This document shows, one piece after another, positions 1 through 6,761 of a DNA stretch of 64,000 nt. The stretch spans positions 2,609,146 to 2,673,145 of the forward strand of contig NZ_LT546237.1 in NCBI RefSeq assembly GCF_900078675.2, written 5' to 3'. Both the position numbers and the translations under genes were made by a program. The notes beneath the pieces were generated by a model. The model ran no database searches. It was not told the origin of the DNA and saw nothing but the letters and a program-made list of their open reading frames with translations. The stretch's first letter is position 1; each line of letters begins with the position of its first letter. Source of the stretch: Mycobacterium interjectum (lineage in GTDB: Bacteria; Actinomycetota; Actinomycetes; Mycobacteriales; Mycobacteriaceae).

Positions 1-379
1 GCACTATGTCGACCTGATCGCCGCGGATGACGCGTGCGGTCTGATCAAGAACGGCGAAGCCCGCCGTCACGGTGCCGTCGAGCAAGCCGGGCAGCAATTG
101 TTCCCTGACTTCCTCGGGCGCGGAGGCGAGCGCCGCGGCGCCCAGCGTGGTTCCGAACCACGCAGACCCGTCCTGTGCCCGCCCGAGCTCTTCGGCCACG
201 ACGCACGCCTCGACCGGACGCCAGCCGGCACCGCCCAGCACCTCATCGACAAGCAGCCCAGTCCAGTCCATCGCCGCAAGGTCCTTGACCGTACCCTTCT
301 CCCCGCGTTCGGCCAGGAACTCCCGCGCCGACGCTCGCAAGAGCTCGAGGTCGACCGCGGCTGAGTCCTGGTCTGCCAT
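1..379 (-). CDS. Acyl-CoA dehydrogenase family protein, 3' end beyond the window
   Basis: Reading leftwards from an ATG at 379, about 126 residues are open to the window edge, so the C-terminal two thirds are missing. The visible part looks like the N-terminal helical domain of an acyl-CoA dehydrogenase: an E-E-L-G-R-A helix about 70 residues in, followed by a 'LLPGLLDGT' segment like that of the gene at 1830. The start lies 7 bases after the stop of the upstream amidohydrolase, so the two are probably one operon. It appears closest to the short FadE28-type subfamily, whose members work as heteromers. Substrate unknown. Confidence 0.75.
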   Translation of the reverse strand, partial: MADQDSAAVDLELLRASAREFLAERGEKGTVKDLAAMDWTGLLVDEVLGGAGWRPVEACVVAEELGRAQDGSAWFGTTLGAAALASAPEEVREQLLPGLLDGTVTAGFAVLDQTARVIRGDQVDIV

Positions 380-386
380 CCCGCTG

Positions 387-1583
387 CTAACTCCGGGAGA
401 GCAGCTGGTCGGCGTTGTCGCGCATGATTCGCCGCTTGGCGGCGTCGTCGAGCGGATCGAGCAACTTGGCGAACTCCGCCGGCACAGCCAGGCCTTCGGC
501 GTGCGGGTAATCCGAGCCCATCACCAGGCAGTCGTCGTACCCCAGGCCCGCGACGACCGCGGGGATGTCGTCCTCGGGGTATGGCACGACTCGGACATGA
601 CGGCGAAAGATCGACGACGGCCGCTCCGTCAACTTCCCGCCGATCCATGGGCCGTTGCGGCCCATGCCGCGGCTCTTGTCCATGTGTCTGACGAAGAACG
701 GCACCCATTCCGCGCCGTGCTCGGCGACGAGGACGTTCAGACCCGGGAAGCGGCCAAAGAGGTTGTCGAAGATGAGTGCGGACAACGTCTCCTCGATCGG
801 TCGCTGCCCGTAGATGTTCATCCACTGCCATGCCGACATGTGCCACGAGGCAGGGTCGGGGTTCTGTCCCCACGCGGGCGAGATCGCATCGAAGTACCAG
901 AACGGCATGATGTGGAACACCAGGATGCAGCCGGCCTCCTGCAAGCGTGCGTAAACGGGGTCGAAGTACGGGTCGCCGGGTGATCGGCCGTAGGCCGGCC
1001 CAGTTGGCAGCAGCACAAACTTTGCGCCCTGCGCGATGATCGCTTCCGTTTCTGCGATCGCAGAATCCAAGTCGCGCAATGACATCAGCGCCGTGGCATA
1101 GATCTTGTCTTCGTAGTTGAAACCCCACTCCTCATCAAACCATCGGTTGAACGAGCGCAGATTCGCATACAGTGCTGCCGTGTCATCGACATAGTGTTCG
1201 GCGGCCAGCGCCATACCGCTTGGATAGATGACCATCCGCTCGATGTTCTGGTCCGCCATGACGGCCAGCCGTGCGCCACGCTCGATGAATTCCGGTTGCA
1301 TGGGCTGCGGCTCGTAGGACTCCTCAGGATTGCCCGATCCCATCTGCTTGAGCATCTCCTTGAGCGAGCCGGGCCGGTAAGCGACATCGAGACCCAGACC
1401 CCCCTCGCTGTTGAAGGTGGCGACGCGATGCCCCGCGAGGATCACTTCTACGCCGTCCGCCCCGCGCACGGTGGTGATCGCCCGGTCCCTGAACTCTTCC
1501 GGCAGATAACGAGTGAAAGCGTCCCGCGTCTCGTAGCAGTGGGTGTCGCAGTCAAAGATGCCGTAGTCGAGTTTCGTCGTCAC
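387..1583 (-). CDS. Metal-dependent amidohydrolase (COG2159 / ACMSD-like TIM barrel)
   Basis: 398-residue protein of the amidohydrolase_2 family, which hydrolyses or decarboxylates cyclic and aromatic acids. An N-terminal D-T-H (residues 13-15) is the first metal-binding strand, a mid-protein His lies in 'VFHIMPF', 'AEHGAEW' comes later, and 'GSDYPHAEG' at 356-364 carries the catalytic Asp of strand 8. The GTG start at 1583 is preceded by a good ribosome site (AAAGGAG, about 8 bases away). It leads the minus-strand operon with the acyl-CoA dehydrogenase, and a perfect 16-bp inverted repeat lies 18 bases upstream. Substrate unknown; related genes at 5073 and 47102 suggest a family expansion in this block. 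Confidence 0.85.
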   Translation of the reverse strand: MTTKLDYGIFDCDTHCYETRDAFTRYLPEEFRDRAITTVRGADGVEVILAGHRVATFNSEGGLGLDVAYRPGSLKEMLKQMGSGNPEESYEPQPMQPEFIERGARLAVMADQNIERMVIYPSGMALAAEHYVDDTAALYANLRSFNRWFDEEWGFNYEDKIYATALMSLRDLDSAIAETEAIIAQGAKFVLLPTGPAYGRSPGDPYFDPVYARLQEAGCILVFHIMPFWYFDAISPAWGQNPDPASWHMSAWQWMNIYGQRPIEETLSALIFDNLFGRFPGLNVLVAEHGAEWVPFFVRHMDKSRGMGRNGPWIGGKLTERPSSIFRRHVRVVPYPEDDIPAVVAGLGYDDCLVMGSDYPHAEGLAVPAEFAKLLDPLDDAAKRRIMRDNADQLLSRS

Positions 1584-1600
1584 CGCGTCGCTCCTTTAGC

Positions 1601-1616
1601 GAGAATGCAAATTCTC
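1601..1616. promoter_or_regulatory. Perfect inverted repeat GAGAAT-N4-ATTCTC, candidate operator
   Basis: GAGAATGCAAATTCTC has 6-bp perfect arms around 4 bases. It lies 18 bases before the amidohydrolase start and in the divergent gap to the acyl-CoA dehydrogenase at 1830. The same 6-4-6 architecture recurs in other promoter gaps of this window. The binding protein is unknown; size and symmetry fit a TetR-type dimer. Confidence 0.6.
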
Positions 1617-1624
1617 TATTTCCA

Positions 1625-1641
1625 GAAAACATACTATCCTG
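1625..1641 (+). promoter_or_regulatory. Promoter-like 17-mer box shared with 28733-28749
   Basis: GAAAACATACTATCCTG matches 15 of 17 bases of the box just upstream of the FadD gene at 28755. It contains a plausible -10 hexamer (TACTAT or TATCCT). Transcription would run rightwards, either to the acyl-CoA dehydrogenase at 1830 through a long leader or first through a 42-codon frame at 1650-1778. Confidence 0.4.
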
Positions 1642-1829
1642 ATGCGGCAATGGCCATCCCGGGCTGGATGGTCGAGGCGCCTGAGGAGTACGCGGCGACG
1701 GCTCTGCCGCGACCGCACAGAGGAGACATGTCACGTTCACAATTGCTGGCGGACAACGGGATCGGCGGACGGCAATGAGCATGTGGATTCGCCCTGATTC
1801 CGCGGCGCGACCGAGTCCGGAGGCCGCGC

Positions 1830-2930
1830 GTGCCTACGAGTGAGCTCGACGAGCTGCGCAGCGTCGTTCGCGACTACCTGACTGCCACATCGCCCAGCGA
1901 GACGGTGCGTAAGCTGATGGCGACGGACACCGGGTACGACGAGGCGTCGTGGCACCAGATGGCCGGAGAGTTGGGTCTGCACGGCATCGGCGTCCCCGAG
2001 CGGTGGGGCGGGGCGGGTGCTGGTATGGCCGAACTGGCGGTGGTCTTCGAGGAAATGGGACGCGCGCTGCTGTGCTCCCCGTTTTTCGCCACCGTGGCGC
2101 TGGCGGCCCAAGCCATTCTCGCCAGCGGCGATGACGCGGCGGCGGAAGAGTTCCTCCCCGGGCTCGTTGACGGCTCTGCCACCGCGACGCTGATACTCAA
2201 CGGCCGCCTGGACGCCTGGGACCCCGCCGCCGTGACACTTAAGGCCGAGCGCCATGGCGCCGCCTATCGGGTCCACGGTGAGGCGCCGCTCGTGATCGAT
2301 GGTCACACCGCGGACGTCGTCCTTATCGCGGCCGGCACTGACGCCGGCATTTCGTTACTGGCGATCCGCGCCGGGGCAGACGGGGTTCGCCGCGCACCGC
2401 TGGCCGGCCTCGACCGGACCCGCAAGCTGGCCCGGTTGGAGTTCACCGGGGCGCCAGCAACGTTGATCGGAGCCGACGGCGGTGCTGCCGACTTCTTGGC
2501 GCGCACGTCGGACCTCGCCATTGTCACGCTGACGGCCGAACAGCTCGGCGCTGCGCAACGCTGCCTCGACATGGCCGTCGACTACGCCAAGCATCGAATT
2601 CAGTTCGGTCGGCCAATCGGCAGTTTCCAAGCGATCAAGCACCGCTGCGCGGACATGTTGGTCCAGGTTGAGGGTGCACGTTCGGCCGTGTCGCATGCGG
2701 CCGAGGTGGCCCACACCGATGACCTGCCGACCGCCGCATCGGTCGCGAAAATGGTCTGTTCGGAAGCCTTCCTCCAGGTTGCGCTCGACAACATGCGCAT
2801 CCACGGCGGCATCGGCTTCACCTGGGAACACGATGCCCACCTGTTCGTCCGTCGCGCCAAGACCACCGAGTTGACCTTCGGCGACCCCGACTACCACGCC
2901 CAACGCCTGGCCACACTCGTTTCCCCATGA
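1830..2930 (+). CDS. Acyl-CoA dehydrogenase, FadE28-like type
   Basis: 366 residues; introduces a double bond into an acyl-CoA using FAD. The C-terminal domain has the family signature 'QFGRPIGSFQAIKHRCADM' (flavin contact) and 'RIHGGIGFTWEHDAH'. The middle beta domain is divergent and lacks the usual E-P-G-A-G-S-D segment, as in FadE28/ChsE1-type subunits that pair with a second dehydrogenase to make one active site. The GTG start at 1830 has GGAGG a few bases upstream. The LLM oxidoreductase follows 10 bases downstream in the same operon. The likely partner could be the truncated dehydrogenase at 1-379. Confidence 0.85.
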   Translation: MPTSELDELRSVVRDYLTATSPSETVRKLMATDTGYDEASWHQMAGELGLHGIGVPERWGGAGAGMAELAVVFEEMGRALLCSPFFATVALAAQAILASGDDAAAEEFLPGLVDGSATATLILNGRLDAWDPAAVTLKAERHGAAYRVHGEAPLVIDGHTADVVLIAAGTDAGISLLAIRAGADGVRRAPLAGLDRTRKLARLEFTGAPATLIGADGGAADFLARTSDLAIVTLTAEQLGAAQRCLDMAVDYAKHRIQFGRPIGSFQAIKHRCADMLVQVEGARSAVSHAAEVAHTDDLPTAASVAKMVCSEAFLQVALDNMRIHGGIGFTWEHDAHLFVRRAKTTELTFGDPDYHAQRLATLVSP

Positions 2931-2940
2931 AAGGACCCTC

Positions 2941-3843
2941 GTGACCGTTTGCTTCTCCCTCGAACTGCCCACCCAACGCGTCGAGGCGGTCGACGAGTTC
3001 GTGACCGCCGACGCGATTGCCGACATCGCGCGAGTGGCCGAGGCGAGCGGATTCGGCGCAGTCCACGTCACCGACCACCCCGCCCCCGACGCGAAGTGGC
3101 TCGACCACGGCGGCCACCACGCCCTTGATCCGTTCGTCGCGTTGGCGTTCGCCGCCGCCGCGACGACCGACGTCAAGTTGCTGACCAATGTCTACATCGC
3201 CGCTTACCGCAACCCCTTTCTCGGTGCCAAGTCGATTCAAAGCCTCGCCGCGCTGTCGAAGGGGCGACTCATCCTCGGTACCGCTGCGGGTTATCTCAAG
3301 CCCGAATTCAGAGCCCTCGGAATCGATTTCGACAGCCGCGGCGCCCTGCTCGACGAGGCACTCGACGTCTTGGACAAAGTGCTCACCGGTGCGGATATCG
3401 CCTATGAAGGGTCGTCGTTCGCCGCCCGCGGTGTGCGGCTGCGGCCACTGCCCGCCACTCCGCCACCGGTGTGGGTCGGCGGCAACAGCAAGCCTGCGGT
3501 ACGCCGGGCGGTATCGCGCGCCCAGGGGTGGGCGCCGTTCAATACCTTCGGCTACGCCGCGGCGTCGCGTACCGCGGAGATCTCGACGATCGACGAGTTG
3601 GAGCTCGCCATCGACTGGGCCAAGCAACACGCGGCCGAAGTCGGCCGCACCGCACCGCTGGACATCTGCTTCTCGGCGGGAAGCCTCTTGGACGACAGCA
3701 GATCGGCCGACGAACGTCACGCGACCATCGCACGACTCGAGGCGGCGGGGGTCACCTGGCTCACCATCGCTCCGCAGGGCGCCGACCGAGCCGAACTCAT
3801 CGACCGTTCCCGTGCTTTCGCCGAGGAGTTCATCACGGCATGA
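2941..3843 (+). CDS. LLM-class (luciferase-like, probably F420-dependent) oxidoreductase
   Basis: 300 residues of the bacterial luciferase TIM-barrel superfamily, subgroup of putative F420-dependent oxidoreductases common in mycobacteria. Visible marks are the conserved first strand after a short N-terminus, 'HVTDHP' early in the barrel, 'LILGTAAGYLKPEF' with the following 'ALGIDFDSR' loop, and 'PPVWVGGNS' in the cofactor half. GTG start at 2941, 10 bases after the acyl-CoA dehydrogenase stop, so co-transcribed. Likely role is oxidation or reduction of the same pathway's intermediate; substrate not deducible. The end converges on the SnoaL gene at 3851. Confidence 0.85.
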   Translation: MTVCFSLELPTQRVEAVDEFVTADAIADIARVAEASGFGAVHVTDHPAPDAKWLDHGGHHALDPFVALAFAAAATTDVKLLTNVYIAAYRNPFLGAKSIQSLAALSKGRLILGTAAGYLKPEFRALGIDFDSRGALLDEALDVLDKVLTGADIAYEGSSFAARGVRLRPLPATPPPVWVGGNSKPAVRRAVSRAQGWAPFNTFGYAAASRTAEISTIDELELAIDWAKQHAAEVGRTAPLDICFSAGSLLDDSRSADERHATIARLEAAGVTWLTIAPQGADRAELIDRSRAFAEEFITA

Positions 3844-3850
3844 GGCACGC

Positions 3851-4294
3851 TCAGGCCATCAGGCTATCGGCCGCGAACGCGTCCACGCTGATCCGGCGAT
3901 GGGCGAACAGCCACCGACCGTTGACCGGGATCAGTACATCCCGGTAGCGGCCCCAGTGGTCGAGCCCGATGTCAGTGTGGACGGCGAAGTAACTGCTGAC
4001 CTCGACCCTGTCGCGGGCCACCGATCCGAACCGGATGCTGGAGACGTGGTGGCGGACGTGAGTCAGGCTGCGCCCCGCCGCTTGCCCCGAATCCGAAGGC
4101 CGGGTCACCGCGCCGAGGCCGGCCTCGATTGCCGCGGCCCCCGTCAGCGGTTCGACACCTCCGGTGAACTCCAATACGCCCTCCTCGCCAAAGCACGACG
4201 CGAGCGCGGGGAGATCGAATCGATCGGTGGCCGCGGTGTAGTCGGCTAGCGTCTGCCGCACCGACTCCCGTACCTCAAGCTCCCAAGCCTCCAC
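3851..4294 (-). CDS. SnoaL/NTF2-like domain protein
   Basis: 147 residues, a single cone-shaped alpha+beta NTF2-like domain. The N-terminal helix ends in 'YTAATDRFDLPALASCF', followed by 'LEFTGG' and the long curved sheet ending in 'GRWLFAHRRISVDAF'. Family members act as small isomerases, dehydratases or hydroxylase partners on polycyclic substrates, or simply bind ligands. It diverges from the isochorismatase-fold gene across a 49-base gap holding a 16-bp inverted repeat. Four other NTF2-like genes occur in the window. Function unknown. Confidence 0.8.
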   Translation of the reverse strand: MEAWELEVRESVRQTLADYTAATDRFDLPALASCFGEEGVLEFTGGVEPLTGAAAIEAGLGAVTRPSDSGQAAGRSLTHVRHHVSSIRFGSVARDRVEVSSYFAVHTDIGLDHWGRYRDVLIPVNGRWLFAHRRISVDAFAADSLMA

Positions 4295-4327
4295 CTGACC
4301 TCCTCACAAACGAGCATTTCCGCACAC

Positions 4328-4343
4328 GATAACGTTTGTTCTC
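4328..4343. promoter_or_regulatory. Candidate operator GATAAC-N4-GTTCTC
   Basis: GATAACGTTTGTTCTC has the 6-4-6 layout of the window-wide motif with one mismatch between arms. It ends one base before the ATG at 4344, so if that gene is transcribed leaderless the site would overlap the core promoter. Confidence 0.5.
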
Positions 4344-4973
4344 ATGCCACATCCAAGCCTCCAGGACCTGCTTGATCCCGCCACCACCGCGCTCGTGACC
4401 CAAGAGTGTCAGGGCGGCGTGATCGGACCGCAGGCTGGCCTCCCCTTGCTCGCCGAAGAGGCCCGGCGCGAGGCCATTCCCAACATCGCCAAACTGCTCG
4501 ACGCGGCCAGGACGGCCGGTGTCACGGTCGTGCACTGCCTGGTCCAACGGCGCGCCGACGGTCGCGGTTCCAACACGAACGCCCGGTTGTTCGCGGCGGG
4601 CAAATCCTTCAGCGTCGACCTCACGCCCGGTAGCGCGGGGGCGTCAGTACTGCCGGAGTTGGGCCCACTCGATACCGACATCGTTCTCACTCGCACCCAC
4701 GGCGTCGGCCCGATGTGCGGCACCGATCTCGACTCTGTGCTGCGCAACCTGGGCATCAAGACGGTTGTGGGGGTGGGCGTTTCGGTCAACGTCGCGATTA
4801 CAAACTTCGTGATGGACGCCGTGAACCGTGGCTACCAGTTCGTTCTACCGCGGGACGCGGTGAGTGGATACCCGCGGGAGTACGCGGATTCGATCATCGA
4901 CAACACCCTGTCCCTGCTCGCGACCGTGACCCCGTCCAGTGCGGTTGTCGACGCGTGGAATGCGTTGGCCTGA
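4344..4973 (+). CDS. Isochorismatase-fold (cysteine hydrolase) protein lacking the catalytic triad
   Basis: 209 residues with the isochorismatase-like fold, but the Asp-Lys-Cys triad is altered. The family 'ID-x-Q' Asp aligns with Glu21 ('TQECQ'), the Lys position is Arg117 ('VLTRTHG'), and the nucleophilic Cys is Ala151 in 'GVGVSVNVAITNF'. The cis-peptide glycine/valine segment and 'MDAV' helix are intact and the reading frame is clean, so this looks like a maintained protein rather than decay. Hydrolysis by the normal mechanism seems impossible; binding or another chemistry is an inference. It lies alone between a candidate operator and the next operon. Confidence 0.8.
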   Translation: MPHPSLQDLLDPATTALVTQECQGGVIGPQAGLPLLAEEARREAIPNIAKLLDAARTAGVTVVHCLVQRRADGRGSNTNARLFAAGKSFSVDLTPGSAGASVLPELGPLDTDIVLTRTHGVGPMCGTDLDSVLRNLGIKTVVGVGVSVNVAITNFVMDAVNRGYQFVLPRDAVSGYPREYADSIIDNTLSLLATVTPSSAVVDAWNALA

Positions 4974-5012
4974 CCGATAGCGTCACCCGACCTGGATGTT
5001 GCGGGACGAGGG

Positions 5013-5028
5013 TGATAACGTCATTCTC
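5013..5028. promoter_or_regulatory. Weaker match to the 16-bp operator motif
   Basis: TGATAACGTCATTCTC keeps one clean ATTCTC half; the other half is GATAAC if the spacer is 3 instead of 4. It lies 44 bases upstream of the amidohydrolase start at 5073 and just before a possible -10 (TAGCGT, 5033-5038). Confidence 0.35.
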
Positions 5029-5072
5029 AAATAGCGTAAATGATCATATTCGCTGCGCAGGAGGAAAGTCCC

Positions 5073-6266
5073 ATGTCTTCCCGTTCATTGCCGTACCCGG
5101 TTTTCGACATCGACAACCACATGTACGAGACGACGGACGCACTGACCAAGTACCTGCCGAAGGAGCACCGCGGAAAGGTCGGTTACGTCGAGGTCAACGG
5201 CCGGCCCAAACTGGTCGTCAAGGACCACATCAGCCACATGATCCCCAATCCGACATTTGAGCGGGTGGCCAGGCCGGGCAGCGCCGAGGACTACTTCCTG
5301 GGCAACAATCCCGAAGGCCTCAACTTCCGCGAGTTCATCGGCGAGGCAATGAATGTCATCCCCGCCTACCAGGCGCCCGCACCCCGCCTAGAGCTGATGG
5401 ACGAACTGGGCATCGACCAGTGCGTAATGTACCCGACCCTCGCCAGCCTCATCGAAGAACGCACCACCGACGACGTCATACTCACCCACGCGATCATCCA
5501 CGCGCTCAACGAGTGGATGCACGAGCACTGGACATTCAACTACCACGACCGGATCTTCCCGACGCCCGTCATCTGCTTGCCGCTGGTGGACGAAGCCATC
5601 AGAGAGTTCCACTGGGGCCTCGAACGCGGCATGAAGACGTTCCTGGTCCGGCCCGCACCCGTGCCCAGCCGCTTCGGCGGTTCGCGCTCCATGGGCCTGC
5701 CCGAATTCGACCCGTTCTGGGAAGAGGTCGTCAACGCCGGCATGCCAGTCACCATGCATGCCTCGGACAGCGGCTATCAGAAGCACCTCATGGAGTGGGA
5801 GGGCGGCGACGAGTACCTGTCCTTCAAGCCGAGTGCGCTACGGGAGGTCGTGATGGGCCACCGCGCCATCGAGGACACCCTGGCCGCGATGATCTGCCAC
5901 GGCGCGCTCTCGCGCTTCCCAGATCTGAAAATATTGTGCGTCGAGAACGGCAGCGGCTGGGTACGCAACCTGCTCGAGCAGCTCAACACCGCCTACAAGA
6001 TCATGCCCAAGGAGTTCGAGGAGCATCCCGTCGAGGTGTTCAAGCGCAATATTTACATCCACCCGTTCCTCGAAGACGACGTCAAGGGAATCGTCGACAT
6101 CATGGGCGAGGACCACGTGATGTTCGGCTCCGATTTCCCTCACCCCGAGGGCATCGGGGACCCCCTGAGCTTCGTCGACCGGCTGGACGGCATCTCGGAA
6201 TCGACCAAGGCAAAAATTATGGGCGGCAACGCTATTGAGCAGTTGAAACTCAACGTCCCCGCATGA
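5073..6266 (+). CDS. Metal-dependent amidohydrolase (COG2159-like)
   Basis: 397 residues. The ATG at 5073 is chosen over one 33 bases upstream because a strong ribosome site (AGGAGGAAA) precedes it at 7 bases. D-N-H at 14-16 is the first metal strand, 'VTMHASDSGYQ' supplies the strand-5 His, 'CVENGSGWV' replaces the His-containing strand-6 motif, and 'GSDFPHPEG' starting at 352 holds the catalytic Asp. The C-terminus 'KIMGGNAIEQL' is the usual helix of this subfamily. Its stop overlaps the next start, so it is coupled to a MaoC hydratase, which suggests a CoA-thioester or ring-opening context. Substrate unknown. Confidence 0.85.
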   Translation: MSSRSLPYPVFDIDNHMYETTDALTKYLPKEHRGKVGYVEVNGRPKLVVKDHISHMIPNPTFERVARPGSAEDYFLGNNPEGLNFREFIGEAMNVIPAYQAPAPRLELMDELGIDQCVMYPTLASLIEERTTDDVILTHAIIHALNEWMHEHWTFNYHDRIFPTPVICLPLVDEAIREFHWGLERGMKTFLVRPAPVPSRFGGSRSMGLPEFDPFWEEVVNAGMPVTMHASDSGYQKHLMEWEGGDEYLSFKPSALREVVMGHRAIEDTLAAMICHGALSRFPDLKILCVENGSGWVRNLLEQLNTAYKIMPKEFEEHPVEVFKRNIYIHPFLEDDVKGIVDIMGEDHVMFGSDFPHPEGIGDPLSFVDRLDGISESTKAKIMGGNAIEQLKLNVPA

Positions 6267-6739
6267 TCCAGGCGCCCACTTCCCCGAAGGTGTACGACGG
6301 GATCGCCGGCTTCGAGGCCCACGTCGGCGAGCATCTCGGCTACAGCGACTGGCGCCGGGTCACACAGAAGGAGATCGACCTGTTCGCCGAGGCGACCGGA
6401 GATCATCAGTGGATTCATGTCGACCAGGAGAAGGCTGCCACCGGCCCCTATGGCCGGACCATCGCACACGGGTATTTGACCTTGTCGCTGGTACCCATTC
6501 TGGTGCAACAGATTTACCGGGTGACCGGATTGGCGATGCAGGTGAATTACGGCGTCGATAAGCTGCGGTTCCCCGCACCGGTACCGGTCGACTCCCGCAT
6601 CAGGGCGGGCGCCGAGCTATTGAAAGTGGAGCGCAACGAGAGCGGAGGCCGGGCCACAGTGCGCGTCACCGTCGAAGTCGAGGGAAGCGACCGGCCGGCG
6701 TGTGTCGTCGACACGATCGCCGCGATGGTCGACGCCTGA
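6263..6739 (+). CDS. MaoC-like (R)-enoyl-CoA hydratase
   Basis: 158-residue single hotdog domain. The hydratase motif 'FAEATGDHQWIHVD' (41-54) supplies the catalytic pair Asp47/His52, followed by 'GPYGRTIAHGYLTL'. The reaction expected is hydration of a trans-2-enoyl-CoA to the (R)-3-hydroxyacyl-CoA. The ATG overlaps the amidohydrolase stop (ATGA), indicating translational coupling. It ends 22 bases before the convergent CaiB gene. Confidence 0.9.
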   Translation: MIQAPTSPKVYDGIAGFEAHVGEHLGYSDWRRVTQKEIDLFAEATGDHQWIHVDQEKAATGPYGRTIAHGYLTLSLVPILVQQIYRVTGLAMQVNYGVDKLRFPAPVPVDSRIRAGAELLKVERNESGGRATVRVTVEVEGSDRPACVVDTIAAMVDA

Positions 6740-6761
6740 TTAACGAGAATAAGCAAGACCG

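Noticed and set aside
1650..1778. Listing the 42-codon frame as a gene
   Set aside because: Only the promoter-like box supports it; no ribosome site, homology or conservation can be shown, so it is kept as an observation.
6741..6756. AACGAGAATAAGCAAG resembling a GAGAAY half-site
   Set aside because: It lies in a 22-base gap between convergent gene ends, where no promoter is expected, and has no second half-site.
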